Counted from the stretch's first letter, positions 7,526 to 16,933 are shown. The stretch is 55,730 nucleotides of DNA from an uncultured Gammaproteobacteria bacterium (GCA_937924335.1 CALDWW010000058.1:1-55730), one strand, 5' to 3'. Program-made: numbers and translations. The notes: generated by a model from the sequence alone, not told the origin.

Positions 7526-10500
7526 TCAGAGCATCTGCTGCGCCATCTCCCGATGTCGCGGCATGCCGCAGCGCTGGTAGACCGCGATAGCGTCAGTCAG
7601 TAGCCGTCGTGCGTGTTCCTCGTCGCCCGGGCCGTTGCGGGTCATCAGCATCTTCGCGTACCAGCGGCGGACCTCGCCCTGCTCGGTGGCATAGGGGAGT
7701 CCGTCGGCCTGTTTTAGCGCCTTCTGGAAATGGGCTTCCGCGGCGTCCATGTCACAGGCGGCCAGCGCGCCGATGCCGGCAGTCTTCTCGATCAGCCCGG
7801 TGTGGAATTGCTGGACGAAGAGCCCTTGCTCGATCACCTCAAGCACGCGCGGGTAGAGGTGACCGGCATCCCCCATCCGGCCCCTGATGGCCAGGCTCTC
7901 GACGGCGGCGAGCAGAGTCTGGATCCGGCCGGCGGGCAGGTCCACGGTGGTCTCGGGCACGGCCGGCCGTAGCTGTTCCCAAATGGCCTCGAATCGGGCT
8001 GGAGCAATCATCGCCATGCCGAGCAGGGAGTAGGACAGGTCACCATGATCCCAGCAGGTTCCCGATACCACGGTCGCCTGGGATTTGTCATAGGTTTCGA
8101 GGGCGTTGTCCCAGTCGCCCGCGCGCATCTGAAGGTCGGCCAGAACGCCATAGAAGTGCCCGCCCCACGGGAAGCCCTGAGCATCGTTGATGCGGACGGT
8201 GCGTCTTGCGATCTCGATGGCGCTGGGCAGATCCCCCGCGGCTGCATACTGCATGCCCAGCGCGAGCCCACACATCATCTCGCCCTGGCTGTCGCCGTCC
8301 CGGGTCGAGATCTCCAGCGTCTCCTTTACCACCGGCCAGGCCTCTTCGAAACGCCCCATCAGGGAGAGCCCGAGCACGTAGTAGGTCAGGCTGTTGGCCA
8401 GCTCCCAGGCCCGGTAGCCGGACCGGTTGAGCTCCACCGCGCGGCCCCCGCTGCGAACCATGCCGGCGGCGTTGAACGTCTGCCAGCAAGATATCGCGCG
8501 GTTGGCCAGCACTTCGGCGAGTAAGTCCTTACTATCCAGCGCTTCGGCCATCGCCAGGGCTTGCTCGTGCCAGCGCGTCGAGTCGGTGACGTCAGCCGCC
8601 AGGGCGCAGGCCAGGCCCAGCGCCGACAGGATGGAACACCGGGCTCGGGATGCTTCCTCGCCGACCACGGCCAGCCCTTCCTTGCACAGTGCCAGGCCTT
8701 CTTCCACATGGCCTTCGTAGGTGAAATGGAAGCACAGCCGGACGATGATCTGCGCGATCTCCTCGCTGCGCCCGTATCGGCGGTAAACATCCAGGGCAGC
8801 ACGCAGTTCCTGGTCGGCCTTGGCCACTTCGAGGCTGCTGCGCAGCAATCCACAGCGGAGCAGTAACGCAGCCCGCTCGAGTTCGTTGTCCTCGGGCACC
8901 AGCGTCAGCGCCCTCTCGAGATGCTCCACCGCTTCGCTGCTGGCGCTGGCCTCGACCGCGCGATCGGTGGCGAGCATCAGGTAATGGATGGTCTTGTCGA
9001 CCTCGGCGGCGTCACCGGCGCGATACAGGTGACCGGCAATGTCCGCCGCCCGATCTCCGCTATCGCCGAACAGAGTCTCCATGGCGGTGGCCACGTCCAG
9101 GTGCAGCCGGGCGCGGCGCAGGGGAGACAGGTTCTCGAGCAGGGTCTGACGCACCAGGGCGTGAGTGAACTCGTATCGGGGATCGCGCTGGCCGGCGGTG
9201 GCCAGTATGAGCTGTGCCGCTTCCGCTTCCTCGATGACGTCGATCATCTCGGCAGTCGACCGGCCGCGGGCGGCGGCCAGAACCTTCGGCTCGAAGCGCT
9301 GCCCGAGTACCGCTGACAGTGTGAGACAGGCTTGGGTGTCGTCGCCGAGACGCTCGAGCCGCCGGTGGATTACCAGCCGCACACTTTCGGGGACTGCGAG
9401 GGTTTCCGAGTCGATCTCTTTCAGCCACTGTCCGTCGGCGTCGAACAGACGCCCGGACTCGGCCAGGTCCTGGAAAACGGACTGCACGAAGAAGGCGTTG
9501 CCATCCGTCTCGTCGTAGATCAGGTCGACTACTTTGTCCGGCGGATCGGCGGGGCCGAGATAGCCGAGCAGGGCGGCGACGTCGTCGCGGGCCAGGTCGC
9601 GGAGCGGGATGCGACTGGTGGAGGGCAGGCGGTCCACCTTCGCCAGTGCGCGACGGAACGGCTCGCCCATGTCCGCCGCCACGTCCCGGTAAGTGACCAC
9701 CATCAGGAGCGGCAGCCGGGGGAGGTGTGGCGCGATGTGCTCGAACAGCAGGGAGCTGGACTCGTCCGCCCAGTGCAGGTCGTCCAGCAGCATGATCACC
9801 GGTCCACAGCGGGTCAGCCGCGTCAGGAATTCCAGCATGGCATTGAACAGGTAGCGTTGCTGCTGCTCCGGCGGCAGCTCCATCGGCTCGGGGATGTTGG
9901 AGAAGCTGCGCCGCAACTCCGGCAGCAGCCTGGCGATCTCCGGGGCGGTGCCACCGAGGGCGTTCCTGAGAGCCTCCCGGGGCAGGGTGCGGGACACTTC
10001 TTCGAGTATCTCCGAGGCGATGATGAACGGTGCGCCGTGCTCCTCGTAGGCGTGTCCCACGAACGGCAGCATGCCCAGCTCGCCACCGATCTCCAGGGCC
10101 TGCTCGGCGAGCCGGGTCTTGCCGACCCCGGGCTCGCCGCCAATCAGAAGCACGCTGCCCTTGCCGGCGACGGCTTCCTCCAGCCGTGCCCGGATAATCC
10201 CGCATTCATCGTCGCGGCCGATCAACGGCGTCAGCTGCGGCCTGACCAGGTCCAGTTCCTGGATATCCACCGGGCCGGGATCGGCGTAAGTGAAGGGTGC
10301 GTCCGGCCGGTCTGCGGGAGGCGTGGATACAAGACCCTCGGGGGAGATGTCGAACACCCAGGCCAGCACCAGCGCCAGCGGCAGGCCCAGCACGACCACC
10401 GCGACCAGCACGCGGCCGGCCCATTCCGGCAGGGCCAGCAGGCTCAGCACGGTATCGCCGAACTGCAGCAGTATCCAGGCGAGCAGGCCATAGGCGATGG

Positions 10501-10624
10501 CCACCCGCATGACCTTGCGGCGTTTGAGCTCACGCCAGAAGTCCGTCGCCCGGGACTCAGTCAAAGATAATTGCCCCACCTGATGCCCTGTGGCACATGA
10601 TAGCAACGCGTCCGTGTATGGCAA
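7526..10624 (-). CDS. Membrane-anchored AAA ATPase with TPR array
   Basis: Large signalling-type protein. The N-terminus has the ELKRRKVMRVA module with two transmembrane helices (about 39-60 and 66-92) ending in FDISPEGL. After a linker comes an AAA/STAND-like ATPase: Walker A GEPGVGKT near residue 160, Walker B VIMLLDDLHWAD near 275, similar to the ATPase part of COG3899-type proteins, but with no cyclase or kinase domain. From about 500 to the end are helical TPR-like repeats. With two helices the ATPase and repeats should be cytoplasmic. The long form starts at ATG 10624; a TTG at 10564 with GGTGGGG 9 nt upstream would start with MTESRATDFWRELKRR, which fits the family better. Function unknown; a sensor or scaffold is inferred. 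Confidence 0.8.
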   Translation of the reverse strand: MPYTDALLSCATGHQVGQLSLTESRATDFWRELKRRKVMRVAIAYGLLAWILLQFGDTVLSLLALPEWAGRVLVAVVVLGLPLALVLAWVFDISPEGLVSTPPADRPDAPFTYADPGPVDIQELDLVRPQLTPLIGRDDECGIIRARLEEAVAGKGSVLLIGGEPGVGKTRLAEQALEIGGELGMLPFVGHAYEEHGAPFIIASEILEEVSRTLPREALRNALGGTAPEIARLLPELRRSFSNIPEPMELPPEQQQRYLFNAMLEFLTRLTRCGPVIMLLDDLHWADESSSLLFEHIAPHLPRLPLLMVVTYRDVAADMGEPFRRALAKVDRLPSTSRIPLRDLARDDVAALLGYLGPADPPDKVVDLIYDETDGNAFFVQSVFQDLAESGRLFDADGQWLKEIDSETLAVPESVRLVIHRRLERLGDDTQACLTLSAVLGQRFEPKVLAAARGRSTAEMIDVIEEAEAAQLILATAGQRDPRYEFTHALVRQTLLENLSPLRRARLHLDVATAMETLFGDSGDRAADIAGHLYRAGDAAEVDKTIHYLMLATDRAVEASASSEAVEHLERALTLVPEDNELERAALLLRCGLLRSSLEVAKADQELRAALDVYRRYGRSEEIAQIIVRLCFHFTYEGHVEEGLALCKEGLAVVGEEASRARCSILSALGLACALAADVTDSTRWHEQALAMAEALDSKDLLAEVLANRAISCWQTFNAAGMVRSGGRAVELNRSGYRAWELANSLTYYVLGLSLMGRFEEAWPVVKETLEISTRDGDSQGEMMCGLALGMQYAAAGDLPSAIEIARRTVRINDAQGFPWGGHFYGVLADLQMRAGDWDNALETYDKSQATVVSGTCWDHGDLSYSLLGMAMIAPARFEAIWEQLRPAVPETTVDLPAGRIQTLLAAVESLAIRGRMGDAGHLYPRVLEVIEQGLFVQQFHTGLIEKTAGIGALAACDMDAAEAHFQKALKQADGLPYATEQGEVRRWYAKMLMTRNGPGDEEHARRLLTDAIAVYQRCGMPRHREMAQQML

Positions 10625-10858
10625 GTAAATTCAATAGCTTAACAATTACTGTTGGTGCAATTTCGCGAAGTTGGCGGGGTGGATTCCCGGAGAGAATAGC
10701 GGGATCGAATGGCCACAGCGGTCCGCCTGGCCGGTCTCCGCACATCCGGAGTCCGCCGGTATATCGTTCCGGGACAGTCTCGCCGGGCGACAGTTCGAAT
10801 CCGGACCAAGCTGATCGTCGAATTTCTGATCAACAGCAAGCAGTGATACCGTCATGCC

Positions 10859-11824
10859 ATGAAGCACTCTCTCGATACGCAGCTCTGGGTACCGCAGACA
10901 CGGGAAGACGTGTTCCCGTTCTTCTGTGATGCCTGGAACCTGGAGCGCATCACGCCGCCGGAGCTCAATTTTCACATCCTTACGCCACGGCCGATCGATA
11001 TGCGTGAGGGCGCGAAGATTCACTATCGGCTCAAGCTGTGGGGCGTGCCGTTCGGCTGGGAGACGCTGATCACCCTGTGGGAGCCGCCGTATCGTTTCGT
11101 GGATGAGCAGGTCTCCGGTCCGTTCGGGCGCTGGGTGCATCGGCATGAGTTCGTGCCCACCGGGCGTGGCACGCTGATCTTTGACCATGTCGACTACGTC
11201 CTGCCGCTGTCGCCATTGGGGGATCTGTTCCACCCGCTGGTCTGTCGTCAGTTATTGCGAATCTTCCGTCACCGGCACCAGGTATTGCACAGCATGTATC
11301 GCCCGGACGGCTTCACCGAGTCACCCATCCTCATCGACATGTCGCCGGCGGCGCCGAGGTTACCGTCCGCAGTTCAGCAGGCGAGGGCGCCGGCAGGCGA
11401 ACCAGAGACTTCGCCGGTGGCAGCCAACACAGACGGCTGGCAGATCAAGCTGCTCTACGACGCCGCCTGTCCTTTCTGTCGTCGCGAGATCCATTGGATC
11501 AAGCGTCGCGACGAGGCCAACATCCTGGCGCTCGAGGACATCTCCGCCCCGGATTTCGATGCCGGCCGTTATGGACTCGACTACGAGTCGGTGGACGGCG
11601 CCATCCACGCCATCCTGCCGGATGGCAGCATCATCACTGGCATGGAAGTGTTCCGCCGACTCTACGCGACCATCGGCCTGGGATGGCTGCTGGCGCCCAC
11701 CGGCTGGCCGGGCCTTCGCAAGCTCTTCGACTGGGGCTACAGAGTCTTCGCCCGTAACCGCGTGCGCCTGGGTGGCGTCGCCGGCCGTGAGTGCAGCGAC
11801 GCGAGTTGCGAGACCGGTACCTGA
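10859..11824 (+). CDS. SRPBCC ligand-binding domain fused to DCC thiol oxidoreductase domain
   Basis: A 321-residue cytoplasmic fusion. Residues 1-155 resemble the SRPBCC/START-like cyclase-dehydrase fold (LDTQLWVPQTREDVFPFFCDAWNLE... typical of this family's opening), often binding hydrophobic ligands. After a Pro/Ala linker (about 160-190) residues 195-315 match the DCC family (DUF393): YDAACPFCRREI carries the DxxCxxC motif near 200-206, followed by the DGAIHAI and GMEVFRRLY segments typical of that family. Each half occurs alone in many bacteria; the fusion suggests a redox-linked small-molecule step. It is transcribed away from the AAA protein, with a 234-base divergent gap. Confidence 0.85.
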   Translation: MKHSLDTQLWVPQTREDVFPFFCDAWNLERITPPELNFHILTPRPIDMREGAKIHYRLKLWGVPFGWETLITLWEPPYRFVDEQVSGPFGRWVHRHEFVPTGRGTLIFDHVDYVLPLSPLGDLFHPLVCRQLLRIFRHRHQVLHSMYRPDGFTESPILIDMSPAAPRLPSAVQQARAPAGEPETSPVAANTDGWQIKLLYDAACPFCRREIHWIKRRDEANILALEDISAPDFDAGRYGLDYESVDGAIHAILPDGSIITGMEVFRRLYATIGLGWLLAPTGWPGLRKLFDWGYRVFARNRVRLGGVAGRECSDASCETGT

Positions 11825-12134
11825 GGCCCAGACCTCCTGGTGCCTGCCCGCCGGGAACACGCTCGTCCCCACGCAAGAATCATGAGATGCCAGGTTTCAA
11901 GCGCTCTCTGCTTGTCGACCAGTTCAGGCGGGGCCACGGCCAGCGGGCGTCATCAGACAAAGGGCACGGATTGAAAGCGCGCCGGACTGAGTCCATTTCG
12001 CACCCGATCCGTTGCAGCGAAGGGCTTTTACATAAAGACCGGCCGTCAGCGTATTGGACCGCCGTGGTTTCGCAGGTCTACACTCTTTTCCATAGGGGTC
12101 ATCACGTGTTGCAGATCCCGCGGAGGGGAAGGTC
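11825..12134. other. Intergenic region with one candidate promoter
   Basis: About 310 bases without a gene. TTGGAC at 12054-12059 and TACACT at 12079-12084 (19-base spacer, longer than ideal) could drive the following secreted-protein gene. No hairpin terminator for the upstream fusion gene is visible. Open frames here lack ribosome sites and sensible composition. Confidence 0.35.
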
Positions 12135-12836
12135 ATGGGGATTCGACGCCCGGTCGCAATGGCGGCCGCGGTTATCTGTCTGTCCGCTGCCGTTGTCGGC
12201 TTCGCCGAAGAGCATGTCGCGGCCGAGTGGTCGCCGCCAGTGGAAGTCGAATTGAGTGACAAAGATATGGCCGAGATTCGGACGGTGATGATCGGTCACG
12301 CGCCCGTGTTGGCGGCCAGTCCCGGGATCAAGTCCGCGAGTGCATACCAGGACGACAACGGCACCCACGCAGACCTCGTGTTTTATCCCCACGAGGAGAC
12401 CGGTGGCGTCGCTCACGCGGTGAGCGCGAACTGCGGGCGTGTGACCGTGGACGCGCCCTGGATCTGCCGGAGCGGGCGACTCCGCACTTACCTGCAGATA
12501 CCTGGCCAGGCATTTCACGTGCGGGTGCTGGGCAATATCGATTACGAGGCGGCGGTGGCATTGATCGACGCGACCCGCGACGCGCTTCAGGCGGACACGA
12601 GCCTGGTCGGCGAATCCCCGGACACCGCAGTCATGATCTACGGAACTGCGCCGCATGGAGTGACGGTGGGCTGGGGCGACAGCGACGGGCACTTTCTGGT
12701 GAGTCTGGATGCCGCGCTTGTCGATGGCGGCGATCCTCGCAGCGCCGAGGACTGGAGGGTTGTGCAGATGACCGACCAGAGAGCGATCGAGCCGCCGGAC
12801 GAAGCGACGCAGGCCAAGGCTGCGGGGAACGATTAG
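12135..12836 (+). CDS. Exported protein of unknown function
   Basis: A 233-residue product with signal peptide (VAMAAAVICLSAAVVGFAEE) and strong ribosome site GGAGGGGAAGG just before the ATG. The mature part has two Cys (in SANCGRV and PWICRSG) that could form a disulfide, and alternating beta/alpha pattern, including FHVRVLGNIDYEAAVALIDATRDAL. No motif or family is recognised. The C-terminus is charged and probably disordered. It is followed 61 nt later by the GFA-family gene on the same strand. Confidence 0.7.
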   Translation: MGIRRPVAMAAAVICLSAAVVGFAEEHVAAEWSPPVEVELSDKDMAEIRTVMIGHAPVLAASPGIKSASAYQDDNGTHADLVFYPHEETGGVAHAVSANCGRVTVDAPWICRSGRLRTYLQIPGQAFHVRVLGNIDYEAAVALIDATRDALQADTSLVGESPDTAVMIYGTAPHGVTVGWGDSDGHFLVSLDAALVDGGDPRSAEDWRVVQMTDQRAIEPPDEATQAKAAGND

Positions 12837-12897
12837 CCGGGGATGGGCTGACCCGTCGATCCGGCGCCAGACAAGAAAAAGAAAGAGGCAGGCTGCA

Positions 12898-13293
12898 ATG
12901 ACCAAGCGACACGCTTCATGTTCCTGTGGACAACTCCGGCTGGAGGGCGACGGCGATCCGATCCGGGTGACCGTGTGTCATTGCCTGGCGTGCCAGAAGC
13001 GCACCGGCAGCACCTACGGCGCGCAAGGGCTATTCGATCGCGACAAGGTGAGGATCGAGGGGCGCAGCACCGAGTACCTCCGGGTCGGAGACGGGGGCTG
13101 CCAGATCAGCTTCCACTTCTGCCCGCAATGCGGTGCCACCGTGTACTACTTCATCGACCAGTTTCCCGATTACGTGGCGATTCCCGTGGGGGTCTTTGCC
13201 GATCCGGACTTTCCGCCACCTGTGTTCTCTATCTACGAGGCACGGAAACACGCCTGGGTGAGTGTGCCGGAAGACGCGCAGCACGCAGACTAA
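12898..13293 (+). CDS. GFA-family zinc-binding protein
   Basis: A 131-residue protein of the GFA (glutathione-dependent formaldehyde-activating) fold. The zinc-binding cysteines are in CSCG (8-11), CHCLACQ (27-33) and CPQCG (about 75-79), with the typical GSTYGAQ stretch after the second set. Family members are mostly uncharacterised; the name comes from a few enzymes that help glutathione add to formaldehyde, and most paralogues do not do this. The 3' end overlaps the upstream extension of the next frame, but the real GNAT start lies 46 nt after the stop codon. Confidence 0.9.
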   Translation: MTKRHASCSCGQLRLEGDGDPIRVTVCHCLACQKRTGSTYGAQGLFDRDKVRIEGRSTEYLRVGDGGCQISFHFCPQCGATVYYFIDQFPDYVAIPVGVFADPDFPPPVFSIYEARKHAWVSVPEDAQHAD

Positions 13294-13339
13294 GAAGAAC
13301 GAAGTGCGCTCCGGCCGAAGCGCCGGAAAGGACAATACG

Positions 13340-13828
13340 ATGACAACCGCCCTGAAAGAAATGACCGATGAGGAATACGAGGACTACGTAGCCCACTCGA
13401 TCCCGAACCATGCACTCAACAAGATCAATTCCGGAGAGTGGGCGGAGGAGACGGCCGAGCAGCAGTCGCGCGATTCGTTTGCCGAGCTCCTGCCCCAGGG
13501 ACTGGCGACACCGGGGAACTATCTCTTCCAGATCATCGATGAATGGGATGAGGTACCGGTGGGCGTGATCTGGATCGCGGAGCGATACAGGGCCGGACAG
13601 AAGTCCGCCTACATCTACGACGTATTCATAAAGCCCGAGTACCAGGGCAAAGGGCATGGCTCGCGGGCCCTGAAGGCCGTGGAGGAGAAGGCGCTCGACC
13701 TGGGCCTGCCGGGCATCGGTCTGCACGTGTTCGGGCACAACGACGGCGCCCGGCGTCTGTACGAGAAGATCGGCTACGAGCCAGTAAACATTTTTATGTA
13801 CAAGAAGCTCGAGCGCAGCGGGCTCTAA
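13340..13828 (+). CDS. GNAT-family N-acetyltransferase
   Basis: Cytoplasmic acetyl-CoA-dependent acetyltransferase of 162 residues. The acetyl-CoA loop is in VFIKPEYQGKGHGSRAL (Q-x-x-G-x-G) followed by the helix-strand LGLPGIGLHVFGHNDGARRLYEKIGYE, a classic motif B. Start ATG 13340 is chosen because GGAAAGGA lies 7-8 nt upstream; an in-frame longer version reaching back to 13262 would overlap the previous gene. The acidic N-terminal 40 residues (EMTDEEYEDYVAHSI) are typical of the subfamily. Substrate unknown. Confidence 0.9.
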   Translation: MTTALKEMTDEEYEDYVAHSIPNHALNKINSGEWAEETAEQQSRDSFAELLPQGLATPGNYLFQIIDEWDEVPVGVIWIAERYRAGQKSAYIYDVFIKPEYQGKGHGSRALKAVEEKALDLGLPGIGLHVFGHNDGARRLYEKIGYEPVNIFMYKKLERSGL

Positions 13829-13936
13829 CCTTTCGAACGCCTCACCGGTGTCCGGATGTCTGCGCGGGTCGGCCGCATGCCACCGCGGGTGGATGCCGGC
13901 ATCGCCGAAGCTCTGCCGATAAGAGCGGATAGATCG

Positions 13937-13999
13937 TAAGTGATATCATAAGTAATAAAAACAATAAGTTATAAGTATCACTTAATCTTTTTTAGATTA
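13937..13999. promoter_or_regulatory. AT-rich island with nested inverted repeats
   Basis: TAAGTGATA (13937-13945) is the perfect inverse of TATCACTTA (13976-13984), 30 bases apart; between and after are repeated ATAAGT words (13949-13954 and 13971-13976). Directly following, TAATCT (13983-13988) pairs with AGATTA (13994-13999) across TTTTT. The pattern suits a DNA-bending or regulator/silencer-binding site (for example H-NS-like) upstream of the TIR locus, or a T-rich terminator for the acetyltransferase gene. Confidence 0.45.
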
Positions 14000-14281
14000 C
14001 TAAGTTAAATCCCCTGTCTCGGCCTGACTATGGCAGGGCAGCGCTTCACCGGGACGGGAGGCCGGCGCAGCAGTACCCAAGTGCGATGAAAGGGCGCAGC
14101 GTGCCAGTCAGCGATCGACGCATGGTTGTGGCGATCCCGGTCGCGTGCCGGGTGTGCGCAGAAAGCGCGATTCGCCGCGACCGCAGGGCGCTATCGACAG
14201 GCCTGCGACGGGTGCGACCCCCGAACCCTGAGACTCACTGGCTGCACCGGGCGTCGCGCTCAACTGAAGATCGGCCTCGTC

Positions 14282-14287
14282 TATACT
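14282..14287 (+). promoter_or_regulatory. Candidate -10 element for the TIR gene
   Basis: TATACT, 34 bases before the ATG. No convincing -35 lies at the right distance, so an activator or a different factor would be needed. Confidence 0.3.
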
Positions 14288-14321
14288 GGGCGCCCGCTCA
14301 TTCCGAACGGATTCATGCAGC

Positions 14322-16502
14322 ATGGTTGCCACGCCCGACAGCGGATCCGATGAGACAACGACCGGCGCTTCGGCAGGGGCCGGCGGCCGCGATGTCACGG
14401 GCGCTAACAGCAGGTCCGATTTCCGCTACCGGGCCTTCCTGAGCTACAGCCACGCGGACAGAAAATGGGGCCGCTGGCTGATGCGTAAGCTGGAGACCTA
14501 CCGTGTGCCGAAGCGGCTGGTGGGGCGTGAGACGGCTCGCGGCGTTGTGCCCGCGAAACTGGCGCCGGTCTTTCGCGACCGCGACGAGTTATCCAGCGCC
14601 AGCGATCTGAGCGATCGTATCCAGCAGGCGCTCGAGGACTCTGCCGCCCTGATCGTAATCGCATCGCCGGCGTCGGCACGATCGCGCTGGGTGAACGAGG
14701 AGATCCTGGCCTACAAGCGACTCGGGCGCTTCGAGCATGTTCACTGTTTCATCGTCGACGGCGATCCCGAGTCGGAAGACGACAACTGTTTCGCTCCGGC
14801 CGTGCGTTACCGCATCGGCGCGGATGGCCGGCTGACCGACATCCCGGTGGAGCCGATCGCAGCGGATGCCAGGGCGATCGGGGACGGCCGACAGCGGGCG
14901 CTGACCCGATTGATTGCCGGCCTGCTGGGCGTGGATTACGACGACCTGTACCAGCGGGAACTGGTGCGCCGGCAGCGTCGAATGTTCGCCATCACGGCGG
15001 CTTCAGTGGTCGGTATGGCGGTGACCGCCACGCTCGCCGGCCTCGCTGTCATGGCCCGTCAGGATGCCGAGCGCCGACGTGGTCAGGCCGAGAGCCTGGT
15101 CGGTTTCATGCTGGGTGATATGTACGAGCGGCTTTACGAGATCGGCCGTACGGACATCTACGCCGCAGTCGGGGACAAGGCGACCGAATACTTCAAGTCC
15201 CTGGAGAGTGACGACCTGACCGACACGGCCCTGGCTCAGCGCTCGGAGGCCCTACGGAAGATCGGCGAGACCCGCGCCGACCAGGGAGAGCTGGACCGGG
15301 CGCTGGAAGCTTTCGAGTTCGCCCTCGAGCTGTCGGAGTCGGTGACGACCCGCCAGCCGCAGCGGACCGACTGGCAGCTCGGTCTTGCGGAAACTCACTA
15401 CTGGATCGGATACGTCGATTGGAAGCGTGGTGAACTCGATGCGGCGGCGGCCGCCTTCCGTAGGCAACTTCAGGTGATTGAAGCGCTGGTTACCCGCGGA
15501 GACCAGACGCCGGAACTGTTGCGGGACCTCGGTTACGCGTATACCAACCTGGGGCGCATCGAAGAGGGACGTGGCGAGCTCGACACCGCGCTGGAACATT
15601 ACGAGCGGGTCAGGGCTGTCAACGAGCAGGCGGCCCGGATGGCGCCCGACGACCTCGACACGCGGCTGGAGAGCGGCTTCGCCCACAACAATCTGGGATT
15701 GCTGCTCATGCGCATGGGACGGCTGGAAGAGGCGGAGCGTCACTTCCGTGAGGATCTCGAGATCAAGACAGAAGTCGCCGACGCCCAGCCCGGGCACGGG
15801 TTGTTTCGTGGCTATCAGGCCACCAGCCAGTACTTCCTTGGTCGTATCCTCGAGGTGACAGGCGAGGTCGCAGAAGCGATGGATCAATATGCGGCGGCAG
15901 CGGGCGAGATGCGACGCCAGTTCTCCGAGACGCCGGACAATCATGCGCGGGCAAAGAACTACGCCAATTACGAGCGCCGCGCCGGCGACCTGGCCCGTCG
16001 TCGTGGCGACATGACCGAGGCGGCGCTGCGGCTGGGCCGCGCAGCCGGGACGCTGCGGTCACTGGGTGGCGACCACGCCGAAGACGCAGAGTGGCTGTCG
16101 GACCTGGCGGCGGCCGATATCGCCGTCGCCTTCTTGAGCCTGGACACCGGCAATCTGCCCCACGCGGAATTGAAAGGCCTCGAGGCCTATGGCGTGGTCG
16201 GTCAACTGATGTCGCTGTCACCCGGCGACGTGGCCGTGCAGCGTGCCTATATGTCGGCGCTGCTGCTCCAGGGCGAACTGGCGCGTCTACGCGGAGACGA
16301 GGCCACGGCCACCCGCGAGTGGGAGGTGTTGGTGAGGCAGATGCACGATCGGGTCAGGGACAGCTACGATCCGGATTGGCTGGCGCCATATGTCGTCGCC
16401 CTGCACCGGCTGGGGCGGACAAAGGAAGCGGCGCCCTATGTGCAGCGCCTGCGAGAGATGGCCTATCGCAGACCGGGGCCGGCGCTGGCCCTGCTGGAAT
16501 AG
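14322..16502 (+). CDS. TIR-domain protein with membrane helix and TPR repeats
   Basis: A 726-residue protein. After a Ser/Gly-rich leader (1-33), residues 36-180 form a TIR_2-type domain (YRAFLSYSHADRKWGRWLMRKLE ... ALIVIASPASARSRWVNEEILAYK); Glu in WVNEEI is the candidate NADase residue. A membrane helix lies near 221-245, then a helical TPR array (about 285-700) with repeats of the ALEAFEFALELSES type. Topology should leave TIR inside and the repeats outside the inner membrane. Such TIR-TPR proteins are widespread and barely studied; bacterial TIR domains often cleave NAD+ in defence systems. It is followed 83 nt later by a small beta protein with a very strong ribosome site. No good ribosome site precedes its own ATG. 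Confidence 0.82.
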   Translation: MVATPDSGSDETTTGASAGAGGRDVTGANSRSDFRYRAFLSYSHADRKWGRWLMRKLETYRVPKRLVGRETARGVVPAKLAPVFRDRDELSSASDLSDRIQQALEDSAALIVIASPASARSRWVNEEILAYKRLGRFEHVHCFIVDGDPESEDDNCFAPAVRYRIGADGRLTDIPVEPIAADARAIGDGRQRALTRLIAGLLGVDYDDLYQRELVRRQRRMFAITAASVVGMAVTATLAGLAVMARQDAERRRGQAESLVGFMLGDMYERLYEIGRTDIYAAVGDKATEYFKSLESDDLTDTALAQRSEALRKIGETRADQGELDRALEAFEFALELSESVTTRQPQRTDWQLGLAETHYWIGYVDWKRGELDAAAAAFRRQLQVIEALVTRGDQTPELLRDLGYAYTNLGRIEEGRGELDTALEHYERVRAVNEQAARMAPDDLDTRLESGFAHNNLGLLLMRMGRLEEAERHFREDLEIKTEVADAQPGHGLFRGYQATSQYFLGRILEVTGEVAEAMDQYAAAAGEMRRQFSETPDNHARAKNYANYERRAGDLARRRGDMTEAALRLGRAAGTLRSLGGDHAEDAEWLSDLAAADIAVAFLSLDTGNLPHAELKGLEAYGVVGQLMSLSPGDVAVQRAYMSALLLQGELARLRGDEATATREWEVLVRQMHDRVRDSYDPDWLAPYVVALHRLGRTKEAAPYVQRLREMAYRRPGPALALLE

Positions 16503-16570
16503 AAACGGCCCGGGCAGGCATCGGGTAGTAGAGAGAGTGCGGCGGCATGCAGGCAGCCAAGCCGTGAAAC

Positions 16571-16578
16571 AAGGAGGG
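16571..16578 (+). promoter_or_regulatory. Very strong ribosome-binding site
   Basis: AAGGAGGG lies 7 bases before ATG 16586, nearly perfect complement to the 16S tail. The preceding TIR gene has almost none, so the small protein is likely made in great excess over the TIR protein even if they share a transcript. Confidence 0.7.
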
Positions 16579-16585
16579 AACAACA

Positions 16586-16933
16586 ATGGCGATCGAAGCC
16601 ACGCTAACTGCCAACAAGGAAGTCGTGATCTCCCCGGAAACCAAGATCAAGAAGAGAGACGGCAAGGATGATCACACGATCACCTGGCTACAGGGGACTG
16701 CCACCCAGCCATTTACATTCGTCTCCTGCAAGCCGGCGGCGGGCGCACCTATCAGCAAGATCAAGGTGACCGACAAGAAGATCACGGCCAAGGACAAGAT
16801 CACCAAGGACAGCGGTACCGCGGACTATCCGTACACGATTACGGTCAAGGACGCGGACGGCCATCTCCACAGCAGCGGCGGCGACAGCCCGGAAGCCGAG
16901 GGCGGCAAGGGTGTCATCCGGAATACGCGTTGA
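16586..16933 (+). CDS. Small beta-sandwich-like protein of unknown function
   Basis: A 115-residue, Lys/Thr-rich protein without signal peptide. It reads as alternating strands (IEATLTANKEVVISP, HTITWLQG, FTFVSCKP, ISKIKVTD, YPYTITVKDADG), resembling a single Ig-like domain, followed by an acidic/Gly tail (SGGDSPEAEGGKG). One Cys only. It lies in the same direction between the TIR-TPR gene and a small membrane-protein gene, and carries the strongest ribosome site I noticed in the window. Cytosolic Ig-like singletons next to effector genes could be sensors, inhibitors or inducible ligands, but no role can be assigned from sequence. Confidence 0.72.
   Translation: MAIEATLTANKEVVISPETKIKKRDGKDDHTITWLQGTATQPFTFVSCKPAAGAPISKIKVTDKKITAKDKITKDSGTADYPYTITVKDADGHLHSSGGDSPEAEGGKGVIRNTR

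Larger units (their letters stand above)
13829..14321. other. Long intergenic region with AT-rich palindromic island
   Basis: A 493-base gap before the TIR gene. Bases about 13930-14010 are sharply AT-rich in an otherwise GC-rich region and contain palindromes listed separately. The remainder is GC-rich and its frames have no ribosome sites. A possible -10 (TATACT 14282-14287) lies near the TIR gene. Confidence 0.6.

Noticed and set aside
9332..10570. 412-codon plus-strand frame opposite the AAA/TPR gene
   Set aside because: GC-driven antisense frame, rich in Gln/His/Arg; the opposite strand carries Walker motifs and membrane helices.
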